Shown: positions 7,897 through 16,843, counted from the first letter of the stretch. The stretch: DNA of 64,000 nucleotides from Roseovarius amoyensis (GCF_003260265.1 NZ_QITQ01000004.1:124001-188000); one strand, 5' to 3'. A program made the numbers and translations. Notes: generated by a model not told the origin, from the sequence alone.

Positions 7897-8499
7897 CTAG
7901 ACCAGCAAGACCTGCGTGCCGACCTTGGCCAGCTTGAACAGTTCCTGGATGTGTTCGTTGTATAGACCGATACAGCCGTTCGACGACCGGCGGCCGATCT
8001 TGCGCGTGTCGTGGGTGCCGTGGATGCGGTAATAGGTCCAGCTGAGATACAGCGCATGCGTGCCCAGCGGGTTGTCCGGCCCGGGACCGACGTAATGCGG
8101 CCAGTCCGGGTTGCGCTCCAGCATCGAGGGGGTCGGGCGCCATTCCGGGCCGACCACCTTTTGCACCACGCTGGTGCGACCGCGGCGGGTCAGTTCCTCG
8201 GTCATCGGCACCGAGGTGGGGTAAAGCTTGTAGATGCTTTCATCTTCGGACCAGTAATGCAGCGCCCGTGAATTGGTATCGACCAGGATCGCGCCATTGC
8301 GCAGGTTCGAGAAATAGGGCTGCCACTGCAGCGCGCGGAAGCTCGAGATATTGTGACGAACAGATTCCGTCACATCCTGTTCCATCTCGATCGTGGTGGC
8401 GCTGTTCACGTCCTGGGCCAGTGCCGGCGCGCCGATCGCGGCGGCGGTACCGGCCAGAAAGGCGCGTCTGCTCCACTTGTCTGGAATAGCCTTTGTCAT
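7897..8499 (-). CDS. L,D-transpeptidase (YkuD/ErfK domain) with Tat-type signal peptide
   Basis: Periplasmic YkuD-fold enzyme that makes 3-3 cross-links in peptidoglycan or attaches proteins to it. Residues 1-29 carry a twin-arginine signal (SRRAFLAG, Arg11-Arg12, then a hydrophobic stretch ending ALA). The catalytic motif is His160 in YYRIHGTHD and Cys176 in SSNGCIGLYN. Two-hundred-residue length is normal for the short alphaproteobacterial form. It is divergent from the CAP lipoprotein gene, and a second YkuD protein lies just beyond. Confidence 0.92.
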   Translation of the reverse strand: MTKAIPDKWSRRAFLAGTAAAIGAPALAQDVNSATTIEMEQDVTESVRHNISSFRALQWQPYFSNLRNGAILVDTNSRALHYWSEDESIYKLYPTSVPMTEELTRRGRTSVVQKVVGPEWRPTPSMLERNPDWPHYVGPGPDNPLGTHALYLSWTYYRIHGTHDTRKIGRRSSNGCIGLYNEHIQELFKLAKVGTQVLLV

Positions 8500-8678
8500 C
8501 CTTGCTCTCCGTGATTGCAGACTTCGTTAAAGACATTTGTGCCCGGGAATATATGGCGGGAATGCCGCAGTCGCAAATCAAACAACTGTCACCTGGCAAA
8601 CCGGCGCGCAAGCTTATTTGATCAACCCGCCCACAAGCGTTAAGGGATGTGGATAAATCCGAAACCTCAGGGAAATCC

Positions 8679-9224
8679 ATGGCGCGTCTTCTTGCTCTTC
8701 TCCTTCCTGCCCTGCTGATTCTATCCGCCTGCGCCGGTACGATGGCCGGCCCCAGGATCGGCCCGGACGGAAAACCGATGCCCAGCATCTATCGCATCCG
8801 TCCCGGTGAAACGTCGAAGCTGCAGTACCGGATGCTTGATTCGGTCAACTCGCTGCGCCAGGCCTCGGGCGCGCAGCCGCTGACGCTTGATTCGCGCCTG
8901 ACCGCGGCGGCGGCAACGCATTCGCGCGACATGTCGCTGCAAAACCGGCCGTGGCATTTCGGGTCGGACGGGTCATCGCCGCTCGATCGGGTGCGGCGCG
9001 TGGGCTATGATGGCCAGCTGATGGGTGAAAACATCTCCGAGACTTTCGAGACCGAGCTTGAAACGCTGGCGGCCTGGATGGAAGACGAACACACCCGCAC
9101 CGTGATCCTGGACCCGCAGGCAACCGAGATGGGGTTCGCTTGGCTGCAAGAGGACAACGGCAAGATCTGGTGGACGCTGGTCACCGGGCGCAGCGCCAGT
9201 GCAGGGGCCGGCCCGACCTCCTGA
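8679..9224 (+). CDS. CAP/SCP-domain lipoprotein
   Basis: Secreted CAP-superfamily protein of unknown function. Starting at 8679 gives 181 residues with a lipoprotein signal (MARLLALLLPALLILSAC; lipobox LSAC, Cys18). The CAP domain spans about residues 45-175: MLDSVNSLRQ, then THSRDM with a putative metal-ligand histidine, HFGSDGSSPLDRVRRVGYDG, GENISE and a tail with MGFAWLQEDNGKIWW. A start at 8649 would add ten residues before the signal and is less likely. It lies between two L,D-transpeptidase genes, which suggests a role in the envelope. Confidence 0.85.
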   Translation: MARLLALLLPALLILSACAGTMAGPRIGPDGKPMPSIYRIRPGETSKLQYRMLDSVNSLRQASGAQPLTLDSRLTAAAATHSRDMSLQNRPWHFGSDGSSPLDRVRRVGYDGQLMGENISETFETELETLAAWMEDEHTRTVILDPQATEMGFAWLQEDNGKIWWTLVTGRSASAGAGPTS

Positions 9225-9251
9225 CGATACGGCGCGGTTCTCAGGGCGTCC

Positions 9252-9749
9252 TTAGGGCGTCAGAATGATCGGCGTGCCGTCGTCGACCATGGCAAAGACC
9301 CACTGCATGTGCCGATTCTTGAGTGAAATACAGCCCTCGGTCCAGTCGGTACGCCGGTCCCGCGGGTTCGCGTTGGGCCGGCCGTGGATAAAGATGTCGC
9401 CGCCCGGGCTTTTGCCGGCGGTACGCGCCAGCGTGACGTCGCGTTCGTTGGGATAGGAAATCCCCAATGATAGGTGAAAGGCGCTGTTGGGGTTGCGCCG
9501 GTTGATATGATAGGCACCCTCGGGCGTCTTGCCGTCCCCCTCGAACCGCTTGTGCCCGTTCGGCGCGAATCCCAGCTCGACCGGATATGACCGCAGCACC
9601 CGGTCATGGTGCATCAGGTACAGCTTGCGATCATCCTTTTCCACGATGACGCGCGTGACCTCGGGACCGTCATAGGTCTTGAACTTGGACGAACACGCGC
9701 CCAGCACTGCGACGGACAGGACCACCGCTGCGAATTTCAACGCCTGCAT
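9252..9749 (-). CDS. L,D-transpeptidase (YkuD) lipoprotein
   Basis: Second YkuD-family protein in this region. The start at 9749 follows GGAAGAGAG and yields 165 residues with a lipobox (VLGAC, Cys19), predicting a membrane-anchored periplasmic protein. The active site is His122 in IFIHGRPN and Cys140 in WTEGCISLKN. Closely related short proteins are annotated as murein L,D-transpeptidases, but some YkuD enzymes hydrolyse rather than form cross-links. It converges with the CAP gene, with 27 bases between stops. Confidence 0.9.
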   Translation of the reverse strand: MQALKFAAVVLSVAVLGACSSKFKTYDGPEVTRVIVEKDDRKLYLMHHDRVLRSYPVELGFAPNGHKRFEGDGKTPEGAYHINRRNPNSAFHLSLGISYPNERDVTLARTAGKSPGGDIFIHGRPNANPRDRRTDWTEGCISLKNRHMQWVFAMVDDGTPIILTP

Positions 9750-9835
9750 GGCTCTCTTCCGCCATTGTTGCTCACTCGCGTCCAGCATAGCCGGTTTCGG
9801 CGGTTTTAGGAATCCCGCAAATTGTGGCGGCAAAA

Positions 9836-11677
9836 CTATCCCGCAACCTGGTCGGCGCCCAGGAACCCGCCGGACTGGCGCGCCCAGAACCGGGCATATA
9901 GCCCGCCGCGCGCAAGCAGGTCGGCGTGGCTGCCCTCTTCGGCGATGCGGCCATCCTCCAGCACCACGATGCGGTCCATCTGCGCGATGGTCGACAGCCG
10001 GTGCGCAATGGCGATCACGGTCTTGCCCTCCATCATGCCGTACAGCGTTTCCTGGATCACCGCCTCGACCTCGCTGTCGAGCGCGCTGGTCGCCTCGTCG
10101 AGGATGAGGATGGGCGCGTTCTTGAGGATGACGCGCGCCAGCATAATGCGCTGACGTTGCCCGCCGGACAGCTGCACGCCCCGTTCACCCACATGCGCAT
10201 CATAGCCGCGCCGGCCCTGCGGGTCTTGCAAATCGAGGATGAAATCATGCGCCGCCGCCTTTTTCGCCGCCACCACCACCTCTGCCTCGGTGGCGTCGGG
10301 GCGACCGTAAAGGATGTTCTCACGCACCGAACGGTGCAACAATGCGCTGTCCTGCTGGACCATGCCGATGCGGGCGCGCAGGCTGTCCTGCGTCACGCGG
10401 GCGATGTCCTGCCCGTCGATCTCGATACGCCCGTTTTCGACGTCGTAGAACCGCAAGAGCAGCTTGACCAGCGTCGACTTGCCCGCCCCCGAACGCCCGA
10501 CGATACCAACCCGTTCGCCGGGCGCCAGCTTCAGCGTGACCCGGTCCAGCCCGCCGGCGCCGCGCCCGTAATGGTGCGATACGCCGTGCATCTCGATCCG
10601 GCCATCGCCGGGCTTCAGCGGGCGGGCATCGGGCGCGTCCACCAGGCCGATGGGCTGGGCTATTGTCTCCATCCCCTCGGCCACGACGCCAAGCTGACGG
10701 AAAAAGCTGGTCAGCGCCCACATTATCCAGCCGGTCATGGCGTTGAGCCGCAGCGTCAGCGCCGTCGCCGCCACAACCACGCCCACCGATGCCGAACCCT
10801 GCACCCACAGCGCCAGCGCCCAGCCGACGACGCCCACGATCAGCAAACCGTTGAGGAAAACCAGCACCACATCCATGATGGTAAAGATGCGCATCTCGGC
10901 GCGAAAGGTGCGGCGGGTGTTCTCGATCGCCTCGCGGGCAAGTTCCAGTTCGCGCTGGTGATGGGCGAACAGCTTGACCGAATGGATGTTGGTATAGGCG
11001 TCGACCACCCGCCCCGTCACCTGCGACCGCGCGTCCGACGCCGCCTTTGATGCCGGGCCCACGCGGTGCACTGTCCAGCGCACCAGCCCGGCGTAAAGCA
11101 CCAGCCAGATCAGCAGCGGCAGCGCCAGCCTTGGGTCGGCCTCCGACAGCATCACCGCCGCGCCGACGACATAGGCCAGTGCGAATGTCAGCGCGTCAAA
11201 GACCTGAAACACTGCCTCGCCCGCCGCCGGGGGCGTCTGCATGATGCGGTTGGCGATGCGGCCTGCGAAATCGTTCTCAAACCACCCGACCGGCTGACGC
11301 AAGACATGCCGATGCGAACGCCAGCGGATCAGCGTGCCGAAATTGGGCAGGATGGCGTTGTTCAGCAGCAACACATCAAGCGCCTGGATGACCGGCCGCA
11401 GGAACAGGATAAAGGCGGCAACGGCGATCAGTTCCGGCCCGTAATCACGCCAGACCGTCGCCGGGTCACCCGACAGCCGGTCGACCAGCCGGCCCATGTA
11501 ATAGATCAGCCACAGCTCGATCACCGCCACCACGACCGACATTACCCCGGCCAGCGCAAAAACCTTGCGAAAGGGCTGCATGTAGGCGCGCAGAAACGGC
11601 CACAGCCGCCGGGGCGGCGTGTCGGTCTCGGCATAGTCGACATAGGGGTCGACCAGATTTTCGAAGAACCTGAACAT
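9836..11677 (-). CDS. ABC transporter, fused permease-ATPase (exporter, multidrug/lipid type)
   Basis: Half-size type I exporter of 613 residues, expected to work as a dimer in the inner membrane. The first about 340 residues are a six-helix transmembrane domain, for example FALAGVMSVVVAVIELWLIY and VVLVFLNGLLIVGVVG. The ATPase domain has Walker A GRSGAGKST (near residue 390), signature VQLSGGQRQR, Walker B ILILDEATSALDSE and the H-loop AIAHRLST. The start at 11677 (MFRFFENLVDPYVDY) matches family members. The substrate cannot be told from sequence. Confidence 0.93.
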   Translation of the reverse strand: MFRFFENLVDPYVDYAETDTPPRRLWPFLRAYMQPFRKVFALAGVMSVVVAVIELWLIYYMGRLVDRLSGDPATVWRDYGPELIAVAAFILFLRPVIQALDVLLLNNAILPNFGTLIRWRSHRHVLRQPVGWFENDFAGRIANRIMQTPPAAGEAVFQVFDALTFALAYVVGAAVMLSEADPRLALPLLIWLVLYAGLVRWTVHRVGPASKAASDARSQVTGRVVDAYTNIHSVKLFAHHQRELELAREAIENTRRTFRAEMRIFTIMDVVLVFLNGLLIVGVVGWALALWVQGSASVGVVVAATALTLRLNAMTGWIMWALTSFFRQLGVVAEGMETIAQPIGLVDAPDARPLKPGDGRIEMHGVSHHYGRGAGGLDRVTLKLAPGERVGIVGRSGAGKSTLVKLLLRFYDVENGRIEIDGQDIARVTQDSLRARIGMVQQDSALLHRSVRENILYGRPDATEAEVVVAAKKAAAHDFILDLQDPQGRRGYDAHVGERGVQLSGGQRQRIMLARVILKNAPILILDEATSALDSEVEAVIQETLYGMMEGKTVIAIAHRLSTIAQMDRIVVLEDGRIAEEGSHADLLARGGLYARFWARQSGGFLGADQVAG

Positions 11678-11746
11678 CGGGGCCGTCCTGTCGGGCTTGT
11701 CGCGCGTCCGGCTCAGCCTAGCCACCCCTCACGCGTGGGGCAAAGG

Positions 11747-12889
11747 CTATTGCAACAGCTCGTCGCGGCCCAGCGCAAAGCGCGAGGCGATCCATTGCCG
11801 TTCCAGCTCGTCCAGCCTGCGGCCCAGCGCTGGGCCCTGCCATTCCGGCATCAGGTCGGCCGCCATGACCGGAAACCGCGCCCCCGCGCCCAGCGCCAGA
11901 TCATCCAGCGCGGCCTGCACAACCGGCTGCCCCGCCAGCGCCGCGCGCAACAGCACGATGTCGCGCCCGGCCTCGGCCCCGTCGCGGTACCCCAGTTCCG
12001 CCGCTGGCGCGGCAGAGGCCATGCCATCGCCCAGCCGCGTCAGCCTGCGGGCCTGTGCCTTGCTCAGGCGCAACCGCTCTGCCGCCCCTTCGCCGCCCAG
12101 CGCCGCCAGACGGCGGATCGGGTCGGGCGCGGCACCAATGCTGTCTTCCAGATGAACCAGCGGCGCCAGCAGCCGGTCGTCGGCCCCGGGCAGAACCCGG
12201 CCCAACACACCGCTGGCGCGCATGGCTGCCACCGCCGGCGCCGGGTCTGGCGCGGACAGCAGTTTCAGCATCTCCGCACCCAGCCGTTCCCTCGACAGGT
12301 TCTCGACCCCGTCGGCCAGTTCGGCACAAGCAGCCAGCCCGTCAGGGTCCAGCCCGCCCTGCCCGTACCAGGCATGAAAGCGGAAAAACCGCAGGATGCG
12401 CAGGTAATCCTCGCGGATGCGGTCGTGCGGGTTCTCGATAAAGCGCACGCGCCGCGCGCGCAGATCGTCCAGCCCGCCCAGCGGGTCGATTACCCTGCCG
12501 TCAGGACGGGCATAAAGCGCATTCATGGTGAAATCGCGTCGCCGGGCATCCTCGGTCACGTCCAGCGAATAGGCGACAGTGGCGTGGCGACCGAATGTTT
12601 CGACATCCTTGCGGAAGGTCGTGACCTCGTGCGGCAGCCCGCCCGACACCACCGTGATTGTGCCGTGATCGATGCCTGTCGGCACCGGCTTTAACCCGGC
12701 CTTTTCAGCCAGTTCGACCACGGTTTCGGGCAGCGCGTCGGTGGCGATGTCGATATCGGCCACCTCCACCCCCAGCAGCGCGTTGCGCACGCAGCCGCCG
12801 ACGAACAGCGCCTGGTGGCCCGCCTCCGTCAGCATCCGGCAAACCGCCTGCGTCGCCGTGCGGTCCAGCCACTTCCCCGAAACCTTCAT
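11747..12889 (-). CDS. CCA tRNA nucleotidyltransferase / poly(A) polymerase family
   Basis: Class II nucleotidyltransferase that adds or repairs the 3'-CCA end of tRNAs. The head domain has FVGGCVRNALLG (residues 29-40) and the metal-binding pair Asp45/Asp47 in VADIDIATD, then GTITVV, the RRDFTMNALY motif and the template region REDYLRILRFFRFHAWYG. The last 150 residues form an RNA-binding body typical of alphaproteobacteria. Length 380. It overlaps the upstream NUDIX gene by 4 bases. Poly(A) polymerase activity cannot be excluded by sequence, but this subgroup is usually CCA-adding. Confidence 0.93.
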   Translation of the reverse strand: MKVSGKWLDRTATQAVCRMLTEAGHQALFVGGCVRNALLGVEVADIDIATDALPETVVELAEKAGLKPVPTGIDHGTITVVSGGLPHEVTTFRKDVETFGRHATVAYSLDVTEDARRRDFTMNALYARPDGRVIDPLGGLDDLRARRVRFIENPHDRIREDYLRILRFFRFHAWYGQGGLDPDGLAACAELADGVENLSRERLGAEMLKLLSAPDPAPAVAAMRASGVLGRVLPGADDRLLAPLVHLEDSIGAAPDPIRRLAALGGEGAAERLRLSKAQARRLTRLGDGMASAAPAAELGYRDGAEAGRDIVLLRAALAGQPVVQAALDDLALGAGARFPVMAADLMPEWQGPALGRRLDELERQWIASRFALGRDELLQ

Positions 12890-13485
12890 CCCTCATCCAC
12901 CGCATCCGCCATCGCCCGCAGGATACGCGCGGTCGCCCCCCAGATGTAATAGGGGCCGACAGGAACGGTATAGTAATGCCGCCACACCCCCCGCCAAAGC
13001 CGTGCCTGGACAGAAAAGTTGCGCCGGTCCAGCACATGCGCCAGCGGCACGTCAAAGACCTCTGCGACCTCACCGGGCTCGGGGTTCGGAGTGAACCGCG
13101 CCCGCACCAGCCCGATCACCGGGGTAATGTGAAAAGACGTCACCGTTTCATGGGCGGGCAGGCGGCCCAGCACCTCGACATTGGCGGGGTCGAGGCCGAT
13201 TTCCTCTTGCGCCTCGCGCAGGGCGGCGGCAGTGGCGTCGGCATCATCCGGGTCCTGCTTGCCGCCGGGAAAGGCGATCTGCCCCGGATGATGCTTGAGC
13301 GCCGATGACCGCTTGGTCAGGAAAAGCCGTGCTTCGCCGCGCTCGACGAGCACCGGCACCAGCACCCCGGCCGGGCGCAGGCGCCGCCCCTCGGGCAAGG
13401 GGGTGCCGAGGTTCAGGTCATAGTCCGACGACGGCCCATGCGCCCGGGCCACCGCCCTGCGCAGCTTGTCTGCCGGATCATTCAT
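12886..13485 (-). CDS. NUDIX hydrolase, CoA-pyrophosphatase type
   Basis: Predicted to hydrolyse coenzyme A or its derivatives to 3',5'-ADP and 4'-phosphopantetheine. The protein of 199 residues starts MNDPADKLRRAVA. It carries the CoA-NUDIX leader AFPGGKQDPDDADATAA and the Nudix box ending ALREAQEEIGLD, followed by EVLGRLPAHETVTSF. It overlaps the CCA gene by 4 bases and hslO by 8 bases, so hslO-nudix-cca is probably one operon. The CoA assignment is from family resemblance only. Confidence 0.9.
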   Translation of the reverse strand: MNDPADKLRRAVARAHGPSSDYDLNLGTPLPEGRRLRPAGVLVPVLVERGEARLFLTKRSSALKHHPGQIAFPGGKQDPDDADATAAALREAQEEIGLDPANVEVLGRLPAHETVTSFHITPVIGLVRARFTPNPEPGEVAEVFDVPLAHVLDRRNFSVQARLWRGVWRHYYTVPVGPYYIWGATARILRAMADAVDEG

Positions 13486-14488
13486 CCTCGCCGGCCTCAC
13501 CCCCGGGTGACACCTGCGCGGCAAAACCCAGCGTCGCGGGATCAAGCACGTAATGCGTACCGCAGAACTGGCAATCGGCGGTGACGGTGCCCTGATCGGT
13601 GGTCATTTTCTCGATGTCGCGGGCCGAATAGATCGACAGGCTCTGGCGCACGCGGGCCTCGGAACAGGTGCAGCCGAATCGCACCGGCTGAAAATCAAAG
13701 GCGCGCGGCACCTCCTGGTGAAAGAGCCGCACCAGCAGGTCGGTGGGCGCCACCGAAGGGCCGATCAGCTCCAGCGCCTCGACAGTGTCGAGCAGCATGT
13801 TGACCCGGTTCCAGTTTTCTTCGCCATCCTCGTCGACCACGTCCGCCGCCGACAGCAACCCGCCCTCGCCGGAGCCGCCTTCGCCGAGGAACCCGGGCGA
13901 GGCCTTGGGCATGTGCTGCACCATGATGCCGCCCGCGCGCCAACGTTCCTGCTGGCCCGCCTCGGTCGACCTGCCAAAGCTCAGGGCAAAGCGCGTCGGC
14001 AATTGTTCGGACTGGGCGAAATACGCCTCGGCGCAGGTGCTCAGCGATCCGCCGGTCAGCGGCGTGATGCCCTGGTAGGGGTCCGATCCGGGCCCCTGGT
14101 CGATCAGCACCGCGAAATAGCCATCGCCCAGCTGGTCAAAGGGCGCGCCATCGCCCAGCCGCGCGCCGTCAAAGCCGGCATAAGCGCGCATGCGGGCGGG
14201 CTCGCCGGGGGCGGTCGGGGCGAAATAGTCGGTGGCGATCATCCGCACCGGGCCTTTGGTCTGCACCTGCAACGACAGCTTCCAGCGCAGCTTGACGGTC
14301 TGCCCGATCAGCGCGGTCAGCAGCGCCATCTCGGCCACCAGCGCCTCGACCGCCGGGGGGTAATCGTGCTGCTTGAGGATACCGTCCAGCACACCGTCGA
14401 GCCGCGCCACCCGCCCGCGCGTATCACTGGCGTCCAGCTGGAACGGCAAGATCGTGTCGTCCCATGCGATTTTCTCTGCAAGTGTCAT
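13478..14488 (-). CDS. hslO: Redox-regulated chaperone Hsp33
   Basis: Holdase chaperone switched on when oxidation releases zinc from four C-terminal cysteines. These are present: Cys273/Cys275 in GCTCSEARV and Cys306/Cys309 in DCQFCGTHY. The N-terminal substrate-binding domain carries EALVAEMALLTALIGQTVKL. The start at 14488 (MTLAEKIAWDDTILPF) gives 336 residues, close to the family norm with a small acidic insertion near residues 205-225. A promoter-like TTGGAT-N16-TATATA lies upstream. Confidence 0.95.
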   Translation of the reverse strand: MTLAEKIAWDDTILPFQLDASDTRGRVARLDGVLDGILKQHDYPPAVEALVAEMALLTALIGQTVKLRWKLSLQVQTKGPVRMIATDYFAPTAPGEPARMRAYAGFDGARLGDGAPFDQLGDGYFAVLIDQGPGSDPYQGITPLTGGSLSTCAEAYFAQSEQLPTRFALSFGRSTEAGQQERWRAGGIMVQHMPKASPGFLGEGGSGEGGLLSAADVVDEDGEENWNRVNMLLDTVEALELIGPSVAPTDLLVRLFHQEVPRAFDFQPVRFGCTCSEARVRQSLSIYSARDIEKMTTDQGTVTADCQFCGTHYVLDPATLGFAAQVSPGGEAGEDE

Positions 14489-14528
14489 GGAGTTTTCCCA
14501 AGCGCCGCGATCTGGCATACCGGGTGTC

Positions 14529-14556
14529 TATATAAGCAAAGCAACAGCCGATCCAA
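14529..14556 (-). promoter_or_regulatory. Candidate promoter of hslO
   Basis: Minus strand TTGGAT (14556-14551), 16-bp spacer, TATATA (14534-14529), about 40 bases before the hslO start. The TATATA is self-complementary, so it might also act as a -10 element for the divergent NUDIX gene at 14567. Confidence 0.45.
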
Positions 14557-14566
14557 GAGAGGCCCG

Positions 14567-15016
14567 ATGATCCCCCGTTTAGGAGAGCCGCCCCGCCGGA
14601 GCATCCGTTACGGTCTGCGCATGGGCGCTTATGCGATCCTGCCGCGCAACGGCAGGCTGCTGCTGACGCTGCAGGACGAGTCGCCGCCGGAACTGCAATT
14701 GCCCGGCGGCGGAATAGATCCGGGCGAATCACCCCTTCAGGCACTGCACCGCGAGGTGTACGAGGAAACCGGCTGGATCATCGCCGCGCCCCGGCGATTG
14801 GGCGCCTTTCGTCGCTTTGCCTATATGCCGGAATACGACAAATGGGCCGAAAAGCTGTGCGTGATCTATACCGCCAGGCCGGTGCGGCCGCTGGGCCCGC
14901 CGGCAGAGGCCGGGCATACCGCGCTATGGATGCCGCCAGAAGAAGCGGCGCGCGTTCTGGGCAACCCCGGCGACCGGCATTTTGTGCGCACCTATGTCAT
15001 GCGCCGCCACCCCTGA
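14567..15016 (+). CDS. NUDIX hydrolase
   Basis: A 149-residue Nudix-fold pyrophosphohydrolase. The Nudix box is complete at about residues 48-70: GGGIDPGESPLQALHREVYEETGW matches G-x5-E-x7-RE-U-x-EE-x-G-U. The start at 14567 (MIPRLGEPPRRSIRYGLR) follows AGAGAGG; a much longer frame upstream runs antisense to hslO and is not coding. The substrate is unknown. Its last 20 bases overlap the end of the convergent regulator gene. Confidence 0.9.
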   Translation: MIPRLGEPPRRSIRYGLRMGAYAILPRNGRLLLTLQDESPPELQLPGGGIDPGESPLQALHREVYEETGWIIAAPRRLGAFRRFAYMPEYDKWAEKLCVIYTARPVRPLGPPAEAGHTALWMPPEEAARVLGNPGDRHFVRTYVMRRHP

Positions 15017-16268
15017 ACTCCAGCAGCACGGCGGATATGTCGTCATCGAATCGCTGCCCGTCGGCGTAGTCGGTCAATTGCCAGATCAGCCCGTCCAGAC
15101 AGGCCGGCCCCTCGATCTCGGCCAGCCGCATCATCATCCGGGCCAGCCCCCGGTCGCCCAGCAAGGTGCCGTTGGAATCGGCGCATTCGGTGATCCCGTC
15201 GGAATGGATCAGCAGCCGGTCACCGGGGGAAAGGCGGACAAATGCAGGCTCATAGCTGGCCCGTCTCAACAGCCCCACCGGCATCCCGCCCTCGCCCACC
15301 ATATCGATCATGCCGCTGGCGCGCTGCACCAGCGGGCAGGGATGGCCGGCCTGAACAAAGGACATCTCGCCGCTCTGCAGATCGACATGGGCCAGGAACA
15401 GCGTGAAATAATGCTCGGTCTCGATCTCGCCCAGGATCAGCTCATTCAGGGTGGCGGCGGTTTCGGCGGGGCAGCGTGGGAAAAATTCGCCGCCTTCCCG
15501 CGCGACGATAGCGACGTTCTGTTCGGGCGCGGCGGCCGACAGATAGCCCGCCAGTCGCGCCGTCATCAGCGCCGAGCTGATGCCGTGGCCCGACACGTCG
15601 ATGGCATAGAGCCCCACATGGGTGCTGCCGATGGGAAACATCCCCACCAGGTCGCCGCCGACATGACCGCAGGAATGCAACAACAGCGACACCTCGAAGG
15701 CGCCGAAATCGCGGTGGCGTTCGCTGACCAGCGATTGCTGCAGCTTGCGCGCCTCGATCAGATCGCCGTCGATCGAATCGTATATGCGCTGCAGCTCGTC
15801 CAGGGTGGCCCCGATCAGGCGGTTCTTTTCGGTCAGCTCGCGTTCCATCCGCAGCACCCGTTCGGCCGCGGTGATGCGCGCGCGCAGTTCGGTACCGTTC
15901 ACGGGCTTGGTCAGGAAATCATCGGCGCCGGCATCGAAACCGCGTGCGATGTCCTCTTTCTCGCCCTTGGCGGTCAGCAGGATGAAATAACCATAGCTGT
16001 CGCGCGGCATGCTGCGAAACTCGCGGCAGAATTCCAACCCGCTCATCCCCGGCATCATCCAGTCGCTGAAAACCAGGTCGGGCGGGTCGTCGCGGCAGAC
16101 GCACAGCGCGTCGTGGCCCGATGCTGCCTCTCGCACAACATATCCGGCGCGCCGCAGCATCCGCGACAGCGTCAGCCGCAGGGACGGGCTGTCATCGACC
16201 ACAAGCACGCTGCGCACGGCTTGCATGGCGCTGTCGGCGGCCGGTTCGATTACCCCTTGTTGTTCCAA
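14997..16268 (-). CDS. Response regulator with C-terminal PP2C/SpoIIE (RsbU-type) phosphatase domain, RbaY-like
   Basis: A 423-residue signalling protein. Residues about 20-135 form a receiver domain with Asp25/Asp26, phosphoacceptor Asp69 (LVFSDWMMPGMSG), Thr99 and Lys121 (FLTKPVNGTE). A coiled linker follows (ELTEKNRLIGATLDELQRIY). The C-terminal phosphatase domain has GGDLVG, YAIDVSGHGISSAL, HSDGITE and FDDDISAVL, the metal-binding motifs of RsbU/SpoIIE enzymes. Such proteins dephosphorylate an anti-anti-sigma factor in partner-switching circuits. The architecture resembles RbaY of Rhodobacter capsulatus, which affects gene transfer agent production; that equivalence is inferred. It faces an Hpt gene across 156 bases. 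Confidence 0.9.
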   Translation of the reverse strand: MEQQGVIEPAADSAMQAVRSVLVVDDSPSLRLTLSRMLRRAGYVVREAASGHDALCVCRDDPPDLVFSDWMMPGMSGLEFCREFRSMPRDSYGYFILLTAKGEKEDIARGFDAGADDFLTKPVNGTELRARITAAERVLRMERELTEKNRLIGATLDELQRIYDSIDGDLIEARKLQQSLVSERHRDFGAFEVSLLLHSCGHVGGDLVGMFPIGSTHVGLYAIDVSGHGISSALMTARLAGYLSAAAPEQNVAIVAREGGEFFPRCPAETAATLNELILGEIETEHYFTLFLAHVDLQSGEMSFVQAGHPCPLVQRASGMIDMVGEGGMPVGLLRRASYEPAFVRLSPGDRLLIHSDGITECADSNGTLLGDRGLARMMMRLAEIEGPACLDGLIWQLTDYADGQRFDDDISAVLLEFRGGGA

Positions 16269-16314
16269 ATTTCACGCCCATTCCCGAATTCCGGGCACCT
16301 TGCGACGGCAAATG

Positions 16315-16329
16315 TTAACGGCGCGTGAA
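16315..16329. promoter_or_regulatory. Near-consensus CtrA-type site between regulator and Hpt genes
   Basis: TTAA-N7-TGAA, one mismatch from the TTAA-N7-TTAA pattern bound by CtrA in alphaproteobacteria. It lies in the divergent intergenic region, 47 bases before the response regulator start. One mismatch in a short motif is weak evidence taken alone. Confidence 0.3.
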
Positions 16330-16424
16330 ACGGCGATATTGACGATAATCCGCGCAATTGTCGCAACCCGCGGTTAATACCCGCATGGCAGAATCCATGC
16401 CGGGCAACTCGCGGATTATGCATC

Positions 16425-16748
16425 ATGATCGACTGGAACCGTGTCAGCAAACTGCGCGACGAAATCGGCACAGAAGACTTTGCCGAGGTCGCTGTCGTTT
16501 TCCTTGAGGAAAACGATACGGGCGTGGCCGCCCTGCCAGGGGTGCCGCACACCGGGCTTTCGCAGCATCTTCATGCGCTCAAGGGCAGTGCGCTGAACCT
16601 GGGCTTTGCCGATTTCGCAACGCTATGCCAGGCGGGCGAGGTGGCCGCCGCCGCCGGCGCAGCGGTCGACCGCGACAGTATCGTCGCCTCTTACGCGGAA
16701 TCGAAAACACAGTTCCTGGCGGCGTTGCCCCGTCTTTGCCCGGGCTGA
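16425..16748 (+). CDS. Histidine phosphotransfer (Hpt) domain protein
   Basis: A 107-residue stand-alone phosphotransfer protein. The motif HLHALKGSALNLGF contains the phosphorylatable His50 in the H-x-L-K-G-S context that defines Hpt domains. The rest is helical, as expected for a four-helix bundle. It is divergent from the response-regulator/phosphatase gene, which makes it a natural phosphodonor for that receiver domain. The partner histidine kinase is not in this window. Confidence 0.88.
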   Translation: MIDWNRVSKLRDEIGTEDFAEVAVVFLEENDTGVAALPGVPHTGLSQHLHALKGSALNLGFADFATLCQAGEVAAAAGAAVDRDSIVASYAESKTQFLAALPRLCPG

Positions 16749-16843
16749 ACAGCACCGCAGCGCCATTCCACACCCCGCCATCGCTTGCCCAAGGTGACAA
16801 AAGCGGCTAAGCGCGGCGCGTCTGTCCGTGCAAGGGGAAAACG

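Noticed and set aside
8648..8656. Perfect DnaA box TGTGGATAA upstream of the CAP lipoprotein gene
   Set aside because: It stands alone, without further boxes or an AT-rich tract; one such 9-mer is expected by chance in a window of this size.
11066..12694. A 542-codon open frame on the plus strand
   Set aside because: Antisense to the ABC transporter and the CCA gene; Gln/Arg/Pro-rich shadow composition.
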